Of a stretch of DNA of 64,000 nucleotides, positions 7,214-16,658 are shown piece after piece. Origin of the DNA: JAVJSF01 sp040219555 (GTDB lineage: Bacteria > Actinomycetota > Thermoleophilia > Miltoncostaeales > Miltoncostaeaceae); the NCBI GenBank assembly GCA_040219555.1, contig JAVJSF010000013.1:1-64000 (forward strand), read 5' to 3'. The notes under the pieces are model-generated. The model was not told where the DNA came from and ran no database searches. It saw nothing but the letters and a program-made list of their open reading frames with translations. The translations under genes were made by a program, and so were the position numbers. Position 1 is the stretch's first letter. Each line of letters starts with the position of its first letter.

Positions 7214-8160
7214 TCGTCACCGTCACGCTCAACGCCGCGCTCGACCGCACCCTGCGCGTGCCCAACTTCCAGCTGGGGCGGCGCAACCGTGCCGACGCCT
7301 CGCTGATCCTGCCGGGCGGCAAGGGGGTCAACGTCGCGCGCGCGCTGAAGACCCTGGAGCAGCCGGTCATCGCCACGGGCCTGGCCGGCGGGCGCATCGG
7401 CACGCAGATCATCGAGCAGCTCACGGGCGAGGGGATGCTCAACGACTTCGTGCGCATCCGCGACGCATCGCGCGCCAGCATGGCCGTCATCGACCCCACC
7501 ACCCTCCAGCAGACCGAGATCAACGAGTACGGGCCCAAGGTGGAGCCCGAGGAGCTGGAGATGCTCCTGCGCAAGCTGCGCTACCTCTCCCAGGGGGCCG
7601 ACATGTTCGTCCTCGCGGGATCGCTGCCGCGCGATGTGCCCACCGACTACTACGCCACCCTCATCGCCGAGTTGCGCCGCCAGAAGGTGATCACGGCGCT
7701 CGACGCCGCCGGGCAGGTGCTGCGCGCGGGCCTTGCCGGCGAGCCCTCGCTTGTGAGCCCGAACATGTTCGAGGCCGAAGAGATCGTGGGCCACGAGTTC
7801 GGCGACGCCGACGACATGTGCGAGGGCGCGGAGGCCATCTGCACCATGGGCGCCGGCGGGGCCCTGATCCACCACGAGGACGGCTGCGTGGCCCGGCTGC
7901 GCGCCGATCAGGGCAAGGGCCGCTGCACCTGGCGGGCCCACCTGCCGCGCCGCACCGACGTGGTCTCCACGGTCGGCTCCGGCGACGCCTTCCTGGCCGG
8001 GTTCCTGTGGGGCCGCTACGCCGGCGCCTCATCCGAGGACTGTCTGGCGCGCGCGGTGGCCTGCGGGGCCGCCAGCACCCAGAGCTTCGGGGCGGGGACG
8101 ATCATGCGCGGGGACGTCGACGCCCTGATGCGGCAGGTCGAGGTGGTCCGGGTCGCGTGA
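7210..8160 (+). CDS. PfkB-family sugar kinase (1-phosphofructokinase-like)
   Basis: This 316-residue cytoplasmic kinase belongs to the hexose branch of the PfkB family (1-phosphofructokinase, 6-phosphofructokinase 2, tagatose-6-phosphate kinase). It shows TVTLNAALDRTL at the N-terminus, the substrate loop GGKGVNVARAL (about 36-46), NEYGPKVEPEE, and the C-terminal anion-hole/catalytic motif VGSGDAFLAGFLWG, with Asp as the general base. No fru phosphotransferase genes are near, so the substrate may be fructose-6-phosphate or another phosphosugar. The start is GTG 7210, overlapping the dacA stop. Confidence 0.85.
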   Translation: MIVTVTLNAALDRTLRVPNFQLGRRNRADASLILPGGKGVNVARALKTLEQPVIATGLAGGRIGTQIIEQLTGEGMLNDFVRIRDASRASMAVIDPTTLQQTEINEYGPKVEPEELEMLLRKLRYLSQGADMFVLAGSLPRDVPTDYYATLIAELRRQKVITALDAAGQVLRAGLAGEPSLVSPNMFEAEEIVGHEFGDADDMCEGAEAICTMGAGGALIHHEDGCVARLRADQGKGRCTWRAHLPRRTDVVSTVGSGDAFLAGFLWGRYAGASSEDCLARAVACGAASTQSFGAGTIMRGDVDALMRQVEVVRVA

Positions 8161-8224
8161 GCCGGGGCGCTCGCGCCCGGATTGTCACAAGCCTCCGGGC
8201 TCGCGCGCCGACCGCGTCGGGGGA

Positions 8225-8230
8225 TAAACT
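8225..8230 (+). promoter_or_regulatory. Possible -10 element (TAAACT) of guaB3
   Basis: GATAAACT at 8223-8230 is the only AT-rich element in the 193-base gap before guaB3. It would give a leader of about 115 bases, in which I see no recognisable purine riboswitch. Confidence 0.35.
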
Positions 8231-8353
8231 CATCCGATTCGTGGTGAGCGCCGATTGACCTCCTTCGCGTATCCCGTATCCGGGTGCCGCCCTCGTGGGC
8301 GCAGGCCCGCGCGTCGCGACGTGTCGACGGCAGACGGGGCGGGGGGAAGCTGA

Positions 8354-9511
8354 GTGGAGATCGAGATCGGCCGCGGCAAGAAGGGTCGCCGGGCCTACGG
8401 GTTCGACGACATCGCCATCGTGCCCAGCAGGCGGACGCGGGATCCTGAGGATGTGGACCTGTCGTGGGAGATCGGCGGCCACCGCTTCGAGTTGCCGCTG
8501 CTCGCCTCGGCGATGGACGGCGTGGTGGACCCGCGCACCGCGGGCATCATCGGCAAGGCCGGCGGTCTGGCCGTCCTCAACCTGGAGGGCATCCAGACCC
8601 GCTACGAGGACGCCGACGCGCAGCTCGCCCGCATCGCGGAGATGCCCGTGGCGGAGGCCACCCGGGGCCTGCAGGAGGTCTACCGCGAGCCCATCAAGCC
8701 CGAGCTGATCGCCCGTCGCATCAAGGAGATCAAGGATCAGGGCGTCACGGTCGCCGCGTCGCTGACCCCCCAGCGCGTCCCCGACTATGTCGAGGTCGCC
8801 CTCGACGCCGGCCTGGACATCCTGGTCATCCAGGGCACGGTGGTCTCGGCCGAGCACGTCTCATCGGTGGTCGAGCCGCTCAACCTCAAGCGCTTCATCG
8901 TCGACCTGCCCGTCCCCGTGATCGTCGGCGGCTGTGCCTCCTACCACGCGGCACTGCACCTGATGCGCAGCGGCGCCGTGGGCATCCTGGTGGGCGTCGG
9001 TCCGGGCGCCGCCTGCACCACCCGCCAGGTGATCGGCGTGGGCGTCCCCCAGGCGACGGCCATCGCCGACGCGGCGGGCGCGCGCATCCAGCACCTGATG
9101 GAGACGGGTGAGTACGTCAACGTGATCGCCGACGGCGGCATGGCATACGCCGGTGACATCGCGAAGGCCGTCGCCTGCGGCGCGGACGCCTGCATGGTCG
9201 GCTCGCCGCTGGCGAAGGCCGAGGAGGCCCCCGGCCACGGCTACCACTGGGGCATGGCCACCTTCCACCCCACCCTGCCCCGTGGCACCCGCGTCAAGAC
9301 CACGACGATCGGGACCCTGGAGCAGATCCTGCAGGGGCCCGCCTCCGAGAACGACGGGACGCTCAACCTCATGGGCGGGCTGCGCTCGGCCATGGCGACC
9401 TGCGGCTACGAGTCGATCCACAGCTTCCAGAAGTGCGAGGTCATGGTCGCTCCCTCGCTCAAGAGCGAGGGCAAGCGGCTGCAGCAGGCCCAGGCCGTGG
9501 GGATGGGGTGA
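8354..9511 (+). CDS. guaB3: GuaB3-type IMP dehydrogenase family protein
   Basis: This 385-residue TIM-barrel protein belongs to the actinobacterial GuaB3 branch of the IMP dehydrogenase/GMP reductase family, which lacks the CBS domain pair. The catalytic-loop cysteine lies in VGPGAACTTRQVIG (about residue 216), the phosphate-binding glycines in IADGGMAYAGDIAKA, and the N-terminal substrate loop in LASAMDGVVDP. Its exact reaction (IMP oxidation or GMP reduction) differs between reported members. GTG 8354 follows a GGGGGGAAG ribosome site. It overlaps guaA by four bases, which supports a role in guanine nucleotide supply. Confidence 0.9.
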   Translation: MEIEIGRGKKGRRAYGFDDIAIVPSRRTRDPEDVDLSWEIGGHRFELPLLASAMDGVVDPRTAGIIGKAGGLAVLNLEGIQTRYEDADAQLARIAEMPVAEATRGLQEVYREPIKPELIARRIKEIKDQGVTVAASLTPQRVPDYVEVALDAGLDILVIQGTVVSAEHVSSVVEPLNLKRFIVDLPVPVIVGGCASYHAALHLMRSGAVGILVGVGPGAACTTRQVIGVGVPQATAIADAAGARIQHLMETGEYVNVIADGGMAYAGDIAKAVACGADACMVGSPLAKAEEAPGHGYHWGMATFHPTLPRGTRVKTTTIGTLEQILQGPASENDGTLNLMGGLRSAMATCGYESIHSFQKCEVMVAPSLKSEGKRLQQAQAVGMG

Positions 9512-11082
9512 GCGCCCACGAGGCGCCGGCGCTGGACCCCGCGCTCGCCACGGCGGCCCCGGGTGGCGTGCTGGTGGTGGACTTCGGGGCGCAGTACAGC
9601 CAGCTCATCGCGCGGCGCATCCGTGAGTGCCGGGTGTTCTCGGCCGTGGTCCCGCACGACGCGGCTCCGGCCGACATCGCCGCCCTCAATCCCGCGGGCC
9701 TGGTGCTCTCGGGCGGGCCGGCGTCGGTGTACGAGCCCGGCGCGCCGGCGCTGAACCCGGGGCTGCTGAAGCTCGGGATCCCGGTGCTGGGGATCTGTTA
9801 CGGCATGCAGGCGATGACGCTGGCCCTCGGCGGCGAGGTCCGCAACACCGGCGCCGGCGAGTTCGGCAAGAGCGACTTGAACGTGCTCTCCCGCCAGGGG
9901 ATGTTCGACCAGCTCGCGGTCGACCAGTGCTGGATGAGTCACCGCGACGGGGTGGTGCGCGCGCCGGCCGGCTTCACGGTCACCGCCGAGAGCCGCGGGG
10001 CCCCCGTGGCGGCCATGGAGAACCACGCCGCCCGGCAGTTCGGCGTCCAGTTCCACCCGGAGGTGGTGCACACCCCCTTCGGGACCGACCTGCTGAAGTG
10101 GTTCCTGTTCGGGCCGTGCGACTGCGCGCCCACCTGGACGGCGACGCACGTCATCGAGGAGCAGGTCGAGCGGGTGCGCGCCCAGGTGGGCGACGCGCGC
10201 GCCATCTGCGCCCTGTCCGGCGGCGTCGACTCGGCCGTCGCGGCCCTCATCGTCCACCGTGCCATCGGCGACCGGCTCACCTGCGTGTTCGTCGACCACG
10301 GCCTGATGCGCATGGACGAGGGCGAGCAGGTGGAGCAGGCCTTCAGCCACCATTTCGGCGTGCCGCTGGTGCACGTCCGGGCCGAGGAGCACTTCCTGGC
10401 CCAGCTGGCGGGGGTCACCGACCCGGAGACCAAGCGCAAGGTCATCGGGCGCGAGTTCATCCGCATCTTCGAGAACGAGGCCTCCAAGCTCCGCGATGCG
10501 CGCTTCCTCGTTCAGGGCACGCTCTACTCGGACGTCATCGAGTCCGGCTCCCGCGACGCCGCAAAGATCAAGAGTCACCACAACGTCGGCGGCCTACCCG
10601 AGGACATGGCCGTCGACCTCATCGAGCCCCTGCGCCAGCTCTTCAAGGACGAGGTGCGAGTCGTCGGCGAGGAGCTCGGCCTCCCCGAGGGCATGGTGTG
10701 GCGCCAGCCCTTCCCGGGTCCCGGTCTGGCGATCCGGATCATCGGCGAGGTCACCCAGGAGCGCCTGGACATCCTGCGCCACGCCGATCACGTGCTGCAG
10801 GAGGAGGTCCGGCGCGCCGGCCTCTACCGCGAGCTGTGGCAGGGGTTCGCGGTGCTCCCGGCGATCCGCAGCGTCGGCGTGATGGGCGACGAGCGCACCT
10901 ACGCGTACCCCATCATCATCCGTGCCGTCACCTCCGACGACGCCATGACCGCCGACTGGGCCCGCCTTCCGTACGAGCTGCTCGAGCGCATCTCCGGCCG
11001 GATCATCAACGAGGTGGACGGGGTCAACCGGGTGGCGCTGGACATCACCTCCAAGCCCCCGGGCACCATCGAGTGGGAGTGA
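9508..11082 (+). CDS. guaA: GMP synthase, glutamine-hydrolysing
   Basis: This cytoplasmic enzyme aminates XMP to GMP with glutamine and ATP. The 524-residue, two-domain protein has a class I amidotransferase (catalytic Cys in GICYGMQ, His and Glu in QFHPEVVHT, residues about 15-205), an ATP pyrophosphatase domain with the P-loop SGGVDSAVA (about 233-241), and the C-terminal dimerisation domain ending in the invariant KPPGTIEWE. GTG 9508 overlaps the guaB3 stop and gives the expected length. An S4-domain gene follows after 10 bases. Confidence 0.97.
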   Translation: MSAHEAPALDPALATAAPGGVLVVDFGAQYSQLIARRIRECRVFSAVVPHDAAPADIAALNPAGLVLSGGPASVYEPGAPALNPGLLKLGIPVLGICYGMQAMTLALGGEVRNTGAGEFGKSDLNVLSRQGMFDQLAVDQCWMSHRDGVVRAPAGFTVTAESRGAPVAAMENHAARQFGVQFHPEVVHTPFGTDLLKWFLFGPCDCAPTWTATHVIEEQVERVRAQVGDARAICALSGGVDSAVAALIVHRAIGDRLTCVFVDHGLMRMDEGEQVEQAFSHHFGVPLVHVRAEEHFLAQLAGVTDPETKRKVIGREFIRIFENEASKLRDARFLVQGTLYSDVIESGSRDAAKIKSHHNVGGLPEDMAVDLIEPLRQLFKDEVRVVGEELGLPEGMVWRQPFPGPGLAIRIIGEVTQERLDILRHADHVLQEEVRRAGLYRELWQGFAVLPAIRSVGVMGDERTYAYPIIIRAVTSDDAMTADWARLPYELLERISGRIINEVDGVNRVALDITSKPPGTIEWE

Positions 11083-11092
11083 GGCGCCGGCG

Positions 11093-11560
11093 GTGACCCC
11101 GCCCGGCCTGGACGAGGGGCGCGTGCGCCTGGACAAGTGGCTCTGGGCGGCCCGGTTCTTCAAGACCCGCTCGGCAGCCACCGAGGCGGTCCAGGGCGGG
11201 CGCGTCCACCTGAACGGGGCGCGCGCCAAGCCGGCGCGCGACGTCCGCACGGGCGACATGATCGAGGTCACGGTGGGGGAGGCCACCTTCCACGTGGAGG
11301 TGACCGGCCTCGCCGACCGGCGCGGCAGTGCCGCCCAGGCGGCACTGCTCTACCGCGAGACGACCGAGAGCCGCGAGCGCCGTGAGCGCCTGCGCGAGCA
11401 GCGGCGGATGGCCGCGCCGCTGGGCTCCGACCTGGTTGGTGGCCGGCCCGAGAAGCGTGATCGCCGCCGGCTGGACGCGCTGCGCGGCGGGGGGAGGGGG
11501 CGCGGCGGGGCGCCCACCGGGCGGCCCCCCCGGAGCGGCCGCGACGACGACCGGGGCTAG
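11093..11560 (+). CDS. hslR: S4-domain RNA-binding protein (HslR/Hsp15 type)
   Basis: This 155-residue protein has an S4 RNA-binding domain at residues about 10-75 (VRLDKWLWAARFFKTRSAA, GGRVHLNGARAKPARDV). In Escherichia coli the homologous Hsp15 recycles stalled 50S subunits that still carry a peptidyl-tRNA. A long, strongly basic, Gly/Arg-rich tail follows the S4 domain (from about residue 95) and probably adds nonspecific RNA contacts. The GTG 11093 start lies 10 bases after guaA, so it is probably cotranscribed. Confidence 0.88.
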   Translation: MTPPGLDEGRVRLDKWLWAARFFKTRSAATEAVQGGRVHLNGARAKPARDVRTGDMIEVTVGEATFHVEVTGLADRRGSAAQAALLYRETTESRERRERLREQRRMAAPLGSDLVGGRPEKRDRRRLDALRGGGRGRGGAPTGRPPRSGRDDDRG

Positions 11561-11591
11561 CGCCCGGCGCACCGCGGAGTCGAGCGCCCGG

Positions 11592-11984
11592 TCAGCTCAC
11601 CGCGCGGCGGGGGCCCGGCCGGCGGCCCACGCCGCTGCCGGTCTCGGCGACCATCACGCGTCCGCCCTCGCGGGCGAGCACCAGGGCCCCGCGCTCGCCC
11701 GAGTCGATGAAGTCGACGAGCACGGCGAGCGTCGCCTCGTCCATGTCGGCGACCATCCGCGCGGTGAGGGCGAGCGCCGAGGCCCGCAGGGCCTCGCCCG
11801 CCGGCGGATCCTCGAGCGCGCGCGGGCGCATGGTCGCGGGTCCCGGCGCGGGCCGGGAGGGCGGCCACACCTTGCGGCTCTGGTTGTGGTGCCAGCAGTA
11901 GGGACTCCCGCGGAACGGGCTCTGCTGGCAGCGCTTGCCATGCGCGGCGACGGCGATGCAGCGACTGACCGAGCGGGATTCCAC
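11592..11984 (-). CDS. Small protein with an N-terminal Cys/His cluster
   Basis: This 130-residue protein starts with a compact motif, C-x10-C-x9-C-x2-HH (CIAVAAHGKRC ... SPYCWHH), resembling short zinc-binding modules of the DUF5763 type seen in many bacterial proteins of unknown function. The rest is an Ala-rich helical segment (ALRASALALTARMVADMDEATLAVLVDFI) and a basic tail. GTG 11984 has a strong GGAGGT ribosome site. It converges on hslR and diverges from rplM. The function is unknown; binding of nucleic acid or protein through the metal site is inference. Confidence 0.65.
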   Translation of the reverse strand: MESRSVSRCIAVAAHGKRCQQSPFRGSPYCWHHNQSRKVWPPSRPAPGPATMRPRALEDPPAGEALRASALALTARMVADMDEATLAVLVDFIDSGERGALVLAREGGRVMVAETGSGVGRRPGPRRAVS

Positions 11985-12099
11985 GGGTACCTCCGGGGGC
12001 GGCGTGACAACGGACCCTCCGCCCTAGTGATATTCGTAACAAGCGGGTCGGACGGTGTCCACCGACGGGTAGCCCGAATCCGCGACTATCCATGCATGG

Positions 12100-12128
12100 T
12101 TGCGCGGCGGTGGCGTTTTACCTAGAGT
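12100..12128 (+). promoter_or_regulatory. Promoter of rplM-rpsI
   Basis: TTGCGC (12100-12105) and TAGAGT (12123-12128) are separated by 17 bases. Transcription would start near 12135 and leave a leader of about 60 bases. Confidence 0.6.
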
Positions 12129-12143
12129 TCGGCGCCGTTCTCG

Positions 12144-12161
12144 CGGCACCATCCGGTGCCG
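12144..12161 (+). promoter_or_regulatory. Hairpin in the rplM leader
   Basis: CGGCACC and GGTGCCG form a perfect 7-base stem with an ATCC loop between the promoter and the rplM start. Its place fits a ribosomal-protein leader such as the L13 leader, but I could not match it to a known consensus. Confidence 0.4.
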
Positions 12162-12193
12162 TGCCGTTTGTTAGTGGAGGTTTTCCCCGGCCT

Positions 12194-12646
12194 GTGACCA
12201 CCGTCAGCGCAAAGCCCGGAACCGTCCAGCGCCGCTGGTACGTCGTCGACGCGGATGGCCAGAACCTGGGCCGCCTCTCGACCATCATCGCCGAGACCCT
12301 CGCGGGCAAGCGCTCGCCCTGGTACACCCGGCACGCCGACACGGGCGACTTCGTCGTCGTGATCAACGCCGAGAAGATCGCCGTCACGGGCAACAAGCTC
12401 CGCGACAAGCGCTACTGGCGCCACTCGGGATACCCGGGCGGTATCCGCAGCCGGACCCTGGGCGAGCAGCTCCAGCGTCGCCCCGAAGAGGTCCTGCGCC
12501 ACGCCGTGCGCGGGATGCTGCCGAAGAACCGCCTCGGGAAGACCCAGCTCGGCAAGCTCAAGATCTACGCCGGCCCCGAGCACCCCCACACCGCCCAGCA
12601 GCCGGAGCCGCTGCGTCTGACCCGAGTCGCGGAGATCGCATCATGA
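12194..12646 (+). CDS. rplM: 50S ribosomal protein L13
   Basis: This is an early assembly protein of the large subunit. The 150 residues carry the L13 hallmarks WYVVDADGQNLGRLST, GDFVVVINAEKI and HAVRGMLPKNRLG. GTG 12194 is the start; the nearest good ribosome site, GTGGAGG at 12174-12180, is 13 bases upstream, longer than usual. The stop overlaps the ATG of rpsI. L13 and S9 are always paired in Actinomycetota, next to glmM as here. Confidence 0.97.
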   Translation: MTTVSAKPGTVQRRWYVVDADGQNLGRLSTIIAETLAGKRSPWYTRHADTGDFVVVINAEKIAVTGNKLRDKRYWRHSGYPGGIRSRTLGEQLQRRPEEVLRHAVRGMLPKNRLGKTQLGKLKIYAGPEHPHTAQQPEPLRLTRVAEIAS

Positions 12647-13050
12647 GCACCGACACCCCCACCCCCGAGCGCACCCGCGCCACCGGCAAGCGCAAGAACT
12701 CGGTCGCGCGCGTCACGCTCGTCCCCGGGACCGGTGTCATCACCTGCAACGGCCGCGACATCGACGAGTACTTCGGGCGCAAGGTCCTGGTGACCCAGGC
12801 CACCAAGCCGCTCGTGGTCGTCGGCGCCGAGGGCCGCTACGACGTGGTCGCCCTCCTGCACGGCGGCGGCGTGTCCGGCCAGGCCGGCGCCCTGCGCCAC
12901 GGCATCGCCCGCGCGCTGACCGAGATCGACTCGGGGCTGCGTGGCGACCTCAAGACCGAGGGCTTCCTTACCCGCGACGCGCGGATCAAGGAGCGCAAGA
13001 AGGCCGGTCTGAAGGGCGCCCGCAAGCGGCCGCAGTTCTCCAAGAGGTAG
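12643..13050 (+). CDS. rpsI: 30S ribosomal protein S9
   Basis: The 135-residue small-subunit protein shows the family features TGKRKNSVARVTLVPG, GGGVSGQAGALRHGIARAL and the C-terminal KKAGLKGARKRPQFSKR tail, whose last Arg reaches the P-site tRNA. ATG 12643 overlaps the rplM stop by four bases. The stop is followed after four bases by the proposed ACG start of glmM, so glmM translation is probably coupled to rpsI. Confidence 0.97.
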   Translation: MSTDTPTPERTRATGKRKNSVARVTLVPGTGVITCNGRDIDEYFGRKVLVTQATKPLVVVGAEGRYDVVALLHGGGVSGQAGALRHGIARALTEIDSGLRGDLKTEGFLTRDARIKERKKAGLKGARKRPQFSKR

Positions 13051-13057
13051 CCCGACG
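13042..13057 (+). promoter_or_regulatory. Ribosome site and ACG start of glmM
   Basis: AAGAGG (13042-13047), at the very end of rpsI, lies 7 bases before ACG 13055. The reading frame opens at 13013 and has no ATG, GTG, TTG or CTG before the conserved FGTDGVRG motif, so ACG is the best-placed start. Confidence 0.5.
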
Positions 13058-14401
13058 TCTCCGCAGTCCGCGGCGCGGACGCTCTTCGGCACCGACGGCG
13101 TCCGTGGAGTCGCGAACCGTGAACTGACACCCGAGCTCGCCCTGTCCCTGGGGCGGGCCGTCGGGGCCCGGCTCGGGTCGGGCATCGAGGTACTGATCGG
13201 CCGCGACACCCGCCGCAGCGGGCCGATGCTCGAGGGTTCTCTGGCGGCGGGCCTTGCGTCGGCCGGCATCGACGTGCGCCTGGTGGGCGTGCTGCCGACC
13301 CCCGCGGTGGCGGAACTGGTGGCTTCGTCGAGCGCCGATGCCGGTGCGGTCATCTCCGCCTCCCACAACCCCTTCCCGGACAACGGCATCAAGCTGTTCG
13401 GCGCCGACGGCTTCAAGCTGGCCGACCAGGACGAGGCCGCCATCGAGGGTCTGCTCGATGGCGAGGGCCGGCGTCCCGAGGCCGCCGATCTGGGCGACAT
13501 CGGCCACGACCTCGGGGCCCGCGAGCGCTACATCGAGTCGGTGATCGAGCGCCGGCGGGTCGACCTGTCGGGCCTTCACATCGTCGTCGACTGCGCCAAC
13601 GGCGCCGGCTACGCCACCGCGCCGGTGGTGCTGGAGCGCCTCGGGGCCCGCGTCACCGCGATCGGCGACGCGCCGGACGGCGTGAACATCAATGCGGGTT
13701 GCGGCTCCACGCATCTCGCCGCCCTCAGCGCCGCCGTGGTGGACGCGGGTGCCGACCTGGGGCTGGCCCTCGATGGGGACGGCGACCGGGTGCTGGCGGT
13801 CGACGCGTCCGGTACCGCGGTCGACGGCGATCAGATCCTGGCCATCTGCGCCCTGGACATGCACCGCCGCGGCGCCCTCGCCGGTGATGCCGTGGTGACC
13901 ACCACGATGACCAACCTCGGTTTCCGGCGGGCCATGGCCGCGGCCGGGATCGACGTGCGGTGGACCGACGTGGGCGACCGCTACGTGCTGGCCGAGATGC
14001 GCGCCAACGGCTTCGTGCTGGGCGGGGAGCAGAGCGGCCACGTGATCGACCTCCTGCACGGCCCGTCGGGCGACGGCCTGGCCAGCGGCCTGGCCCTGCT
14101 GGGGGCCCTGGTGCGCGAGGGGCGTACGCTGGCCGACGCCGCGGCGGTGATGCAGCGGATGCCCCAGCGCCTCGTGTCCGTCCGGGTGCTGCGCAAACAT
14201 GGGCTGGCGGGTGCGGCTCCCGTGTGGGATGCCGTACGGGCCGCCGAGCGCGAGCTGGGCGAGGATGGGAGGGTGGTGCTGCGGGCATCGGGCACCGAGC
14301 CGCTGATCCGGGTGATGGTCGAAGCGCCGACGATCGAGCGGTGCGAGCACTGGTGTGACGAGATCGCGACGCTGGCCGTGCGCGAGCTCGGCGCGGCGTA
14401 G
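13055..14401 (+). CDS. glmM: Phosphoglucosamine mutase, apparent ACG start
   Basis: This enzyme converts glucosamine-6-phosphate to glucosamine-1-phosphate for UDP-GlcNAc and peptidoglycan synthesis. It shows FGTDGVRG at the N-terminus, the phosphoserine loop SASHNPFPDNGIK (about residue 100), the metal-binding DGDGDR (about 242-247) and the phosphate-binding RASGTEPLIRVM near the end. Starting at ACG 13055 gives 448 residues, the normal family length; the first ATG (13226) would remove the N-terminal motif. Either ACG is used, coupled to rpsI, or a base is wrong. It is followed by glmS, so the GlcNAc branch is complete up to GlmU. Confidence 0.92.
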   Translation, partial: TSPQSAARTLFGTDGVRGVANRELTPELALSLGRAVGARLGSGIEVLIGRDTRRSGPMLEGSLAAGLASAGIDVRLVGVLPTPAVAELVASSSADAGAVISASHNPFPDNGIKLFGADGFKLADQDEAAIEGLLDGEGRRPEAADLGDIGHDLGARERYIESVIERRRVDLSGLHIVVDCANGAGYATAPVVLERLGARVTAIGDAPDGVNINAGCGSTHLAALSAAVVDAGADLGLALDGDGDRVLAVDASGTAVDGDQILAICALDMHRRGALAGDAVVTTTMTNLGFRRAMAAAGIDVRWTDVGDRYVLAEMRANGFVLGGEQSGHVIDLLHGPSGDGLASGLALLGALVREGRTLADAAAVMQRMPQRLVSVRVLRKHGLAGAAPVWDAVRAAERELGEDGRVVLRASGTEPLIRVMVEAPTIERCEHWCDEIATLAVRELGAA

Positions 14402-14430
14402 GCGGCGGAACCGACAGCGAGGAGGCCGAG

Positions 14431-16268
<1,838 letters not shown>

Positions 16269-16272
<4 letters not shown>

Positions 16273-16658
16273 TCGTCGGCGTCGGCACCGATGTGGTCGA
16301 CCTCGACCGCTTCGCCGCCGCCCTGGCGCGCCGCCCCCGTCTGGCCGAGCGCTGCTTCACGCCGGCCGAGGCCGCCTACTGCGCGGCCAAGGGCTTCCCG
16401 GCCCAGCACTTCGCCGCACGTTTCGCCGCCAAGGAGGCCGTCGGCAAGGCGCTCGGCATCGGCATGACCCGGTGGCGCGAGGTCGAGGTGGTGCGCGGCC
16501 GCGGCGCCCCCACCATCGCCCTGCACGGGCGCTATGCCGAGCGCGGCGCGCAGCTCGGGGTGAGCCGGGTGCACATCTCGCTCACGCACGACCGCGGCGT
16601 GGCCATGGCCTTCGCGGTGGCCGAGGCCCTCGGCCCGGGATCCGACCTGCGAGCATGA
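16269..16658 (+). CDS. acpS: Holo-[acyl-carrier-protein] synthase
   Basis: This enzyme transfers 4'-phosphopantetheine from CoA to acyl carrier protein. The 129 residues match the short AcpS family: IVGVGTDVVDLDRFAAAL at the N-terminus with the Mg-binding Asp, then FAARFAAKEAVGKALG with the catalytic Glu/Lys, and VHISLTHDRGVAMAFAV. GTG 16269 overlaps the glmS stop, and its own stop overlaps the nnr start. The acpS-nnr-alr order is widespread in bacteria. Confidence 0.95.

Noticed and set aside
8321..8353. Ten-codon frame (GTG 8321) ending directly before guaB3
   Set aside because: No TAnnnT element lies at the right distance from its start, and its stop is adjacent to the gene start instead of overlapping it. 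It does not fit the leader pattern.
8237..8353. Purine riboswitch in the guaB3 leader
   Set aside because: The leader is long enough, but I see no conserved purine- or PRPP-riboswitch core and no clear terminator/antiterminator pair.
14402..14430. glmS ribozyme
   Set aside because: Only 29 bases separate glmM and glmS, far too short for the ribozyme.
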